Source: JBEKZQ01 sp049509675 (GTDB lineage Bacteria; Planctomycetota; Planctomycetia; Pirellulales; Thermoguttaceae). From it: a stretch of 5,270 nucleotides of DNA. The position numbers and the translations under genes were made by a program. The stretch is from NCBI GenBank assembly GCA_049509675.1, contig JBEKZQ010000433.1, positions 1-5,270 on the forward strand. Reading direction: 5' to 3'. Of this stretch, positions 3,477-5,270 are shown in pieces; within the stretch, counting starts at the first letter, position 1; each line of letters begins with the position of its first letter. The notes beneath the pieces were generated by a model. That model saw only the letters and a program-made list of their open reading frames with translations, did no database searches and had not been told where the DNA came from.

Positions 3477-5270
3477 ATGGCGCTGATTGCCTTACGCGAC
3501 GTCACTCTTAGTTTTCGCGGCCCGCCCGTGCTCGACGCTGTCGACCTGACGATCGAGCCGGGCGAGCGGGTCTGCCTTTTGGGGCGCAACGGAAGCGGCA
3601 AGACCACGCTGTTGCGTCTCGTGCAGGGCGAAATCGAGCCCGATCGGGGCGAAGTCGCCCGGCAGCAACGGCTGCTGACCGCCGTGCTTCCCCAGGAGGT
3701 GCCGCAAGCGTTCGACGGCACGGTGTACGACGAGATCGCGCGCGGGCTTGGCCCCCGTGCGGCGCTGTTGGCGGAGTACCACCAGCTCAGCCAGCGCCTG
3801 GGGCAACCCCACGGCGCGGAGTTGCAGGCCCGCCTGGACCGCATCCAACACGTTTTGGAGATCGAGGGCGGCTGGGACATGCACCGCGCCGTCGACGAGA
3901 TCATCTCGCGCATGATGCTCCCCGGCGAGGCCCGAGTGGCCGTCTTGTCGGCGGGCATGAAACGCCGCGTCCTGTTGGCCAAGGCCCTGGTGCGGACCCC
4001 CGACATTCTCCTGCTGGACGAGCCCACTAATCACCTGGACATCGAGGCCATCCGCTGGCTGGAAGATTTCCTGCTGCGTTACGAAAAGGCCTTGTTGTTC
4101 GTCACGCACGATCGGGCCTTGCTGCGCCGCCTGGCGACGCGGATCATCGAGTTGGATCGCGGCCGCCTGACGAGCTGGTCCTGCGATTATGCCACGTACG
4201 TGAAGCGCAAGGAAGGATTGCTGGAGGCCGAGGCGCAGCAGTGGGCCGAATTCGACAAGAAGCTGGCCAAGGAAGAGGTCTGGATCCGCAAGGGCATCGA
4301 AGCCCGGCGCACGCGGAACGAAGGCCGGGTGCGGGCCCTGGAGAAGATGCGCCGCGCCCGCGCCGCCCGCCGCGAACAACCCGGCGACGCGCGCCTGCAA
4401 GTGCAGGGGGCGGAACGCTCCGGGCGGTTGGTGATCGAGGCCCGGACGGCCAGCTTCGGCTATGGGCCCATGCCCGTCATCCGCGGCCTCTCCACCAAGA
4501 TCATGCGCGGCGATCGGGTGGGCCTGATCGGTCCCAACGGGTCGGGCAAGACGACCCTGCTGCGGCTGCTGCTGGGCGAGTTGCCTCCGCAGAGCGGCAC
4601 GATCCGCCACGGCACGAACCTGGAAGCGGCCTATTTCGATCAACTCCACATGCAGTTGGACGACGCGAAATCGGTGCGCGACAACGTCTGCGACGGCGCC
4701 GATTCGGTCACCATCAACGGCCGCCAACGGCACGTCATCGGCTACCTGGAAGACTTTCTCTTTACCGCCGAGCAGGCGGCCGCACCGGTCGCTCGCCTCT
4801 CCGGCGGCGAGCGAAACCGCCTGCTGTTGGCCCGGCTGCTCACCAAACCCTCGAACCTGCTGGTGATGGACGAGCCCACCAACGACCTGGACCTGGAAAC
4901 GCTGGAGTTGCTCGAGGATCTGCTCATCGACTACCCGGGCACGCTGTTGCTGGTCAGCCACGATCGGGAGTTCCTCAACAACGTGGTCTCCAGCACCTTG
5001 GTGCTGGAGGGCGAGGGCCGGGTCAAGGAGTATGCGGGCGGCTACGACGATTGGTTGCGGCAATGTCCGCCGCAGCCGGAGGCCTCCAGCGCGCCGGAAC
5101 CACCGCCGGCGAAGCCAGTCCGACCACCCAAAACACCCTCGCGCCGCTTGACCTACAAGGAACAACGCGAGTTGCAGGGACTTCCCGAGCGGATCGAGGC
5201 GTTGGAGGCCGCGCTGGGAGAACTGCACGCGGCGATGGCCCGGGAGTCCTTTCATCGGCAGGCGCCGGCC
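3477..5270 (+). CDS. uup: ABC-F ATPase Uup; 3' end outside window
   Basis: Cytoplasmic ATPase of the ABC-F family with two ATP-binding cassettes and no membrane domain. Members act at the ribosomal E site, and E. coli Uup also affects precise excision of transposons. Cassette 1: Walker A GRNGSGKT (36-43), signature LSAGMKRR (157-164), Walker B with D181-E182, switch H211. The linker (about 245-310) has the Uup-typical AKEEVWIRKGIEARRTRNEG segment (264-283). Cassette 2: Walker A GPNGSGKT (352-359), signature LSGGERNR (441-448), Walker B with D465-E466, switch H495. A Pro-rich stretch (531-556) leads to the C-terminal coiled coil beginning RRLTYKEQREL, which marks Uup rather than EttA. All 598 visible codons are open; by comparison with E. 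coli Uup (635 residues) about 35-40 are missing. The start fits the family N terminus, but no Shine-Dalgarno is seen. Cassette 1 has Ala for the usual first Gly of LSGG. Confidence 0.96.
   Translation, partial: MALIALRDVTLSFRGPPVLDAVDLTIEPGERVCLLGRNGSGKTTLLRLVQGEIEPDRGEVARQQRLLTAVLPQEVPQAFDGTVYDEIARGLGPRAALLAEYHQLSQRLGQPHGAELQARLDRIQHVLEIEGGWDMHRAVDEIISRMMLPGEARVAVLSAGMKRRVLLAKALVRTPDILLLDEPTNHLDIEAIRWLEDFLLRYEKALLFVTHDRALLRRLATRIIELDRGRLTSWSCDYATYVKRKEGLLEAEAQQWAEFDKKLAKEEVWIRKGIEARRTRNEGRVRALEKMRRARAARREQPGDARLQVQGAERSGRLVIEARTASFGYGPMPVIRGLSTKIMRGDRVGLIGPNGSGKTTLLRLLLGELPPQSGTIRHGTNLEAAYFDQLHMQLDDAKSVRDNVCDGADSVTINGRQRHVIGYLEDFLFTAEQAAAPVARLSGGERNRLLLARLLTKPSNLLVMDEPTNDLDLETLELLEDLLIDYPGTLLLVSHDREFLNNVVSSTLVLEGEGRVKEYAGGYDDWLRQCPPQPEASSAPEPPPAKPVRPPKTPSRRLTYKEQRELQGLPERIEALEAALGELHAAMARESFHRQAPA

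Noticed and set aside
3492..5255. 587-codon open frame on the minus strand
   Set aside because: It is the antisense shadow of uup, whose reading frame has every expected ABC-F motif. The minus-strand translation is a low-complexity mix of Gln, Leu, Ala and Gly with no recognisable domain.

Overview
The window looks like a chromosomal segment of a high-GC planctomycete, probably of the Pirellula type. The main evidence is the middle gene. It encodes a DUF1559 'pseudopilin-like' protein, with a GFTLVE prepilin signal at one end and an H-x9-DG motif at the other, a family strongly expanded in Planctomycetes. The spacers also carry several kinds of imperfect palindrome of the sort scattered through such genomes; that impression comes from memory and was not searched.

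Layout. Bases 1-1186 (minus strand, 3' end beyond the left edge) encode a cation diffusion facilitator, a six-helix divalent-metal exporter, with two successive copies of the C-terminal cytoplasmic dimerisation domain. Bases 1187-1953 hold no convincing protein gene. They contain an almost ideal rightward intrinsic terminator (1736-1773) with no gene in front of it, weak stem-loops before it, and a small repeat cluster at 1817-1878. A plausible promoter and a short leader with competing hairpins (1954-2031) lead into the DUF1559 gene (2032-3123, plus strand). A 45-bp GGGGACAGTCCC-type palindrome lies in frame inside the part encoding its leader peptide. Bases 3124-3476 contain three different long inverted repeats, then a candidate promoter so close to the next ATG that the transcript may be leaderless. 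Bases 3477-5270 (plus strand, 3' end beyond the right edge) encode the ABC-F ATPase Uup.

The three genes have unrelated jobs: metal efflux, a probable surface or secretion-associated pilin-like protein, and a ribosome-associated ATPase. The first is divergent, and the others are separated by long repeat-filled spacers with their own candidate promoters, so nothing suggests an operon or shared pathway. I found no clear evidence of a new multi-gene system. The points most worth a second look are the palindrome translated into the prepilin leader, the orphan terminator with its possible small RNA, and the repeat cluster between the pilin-like gene and uup.
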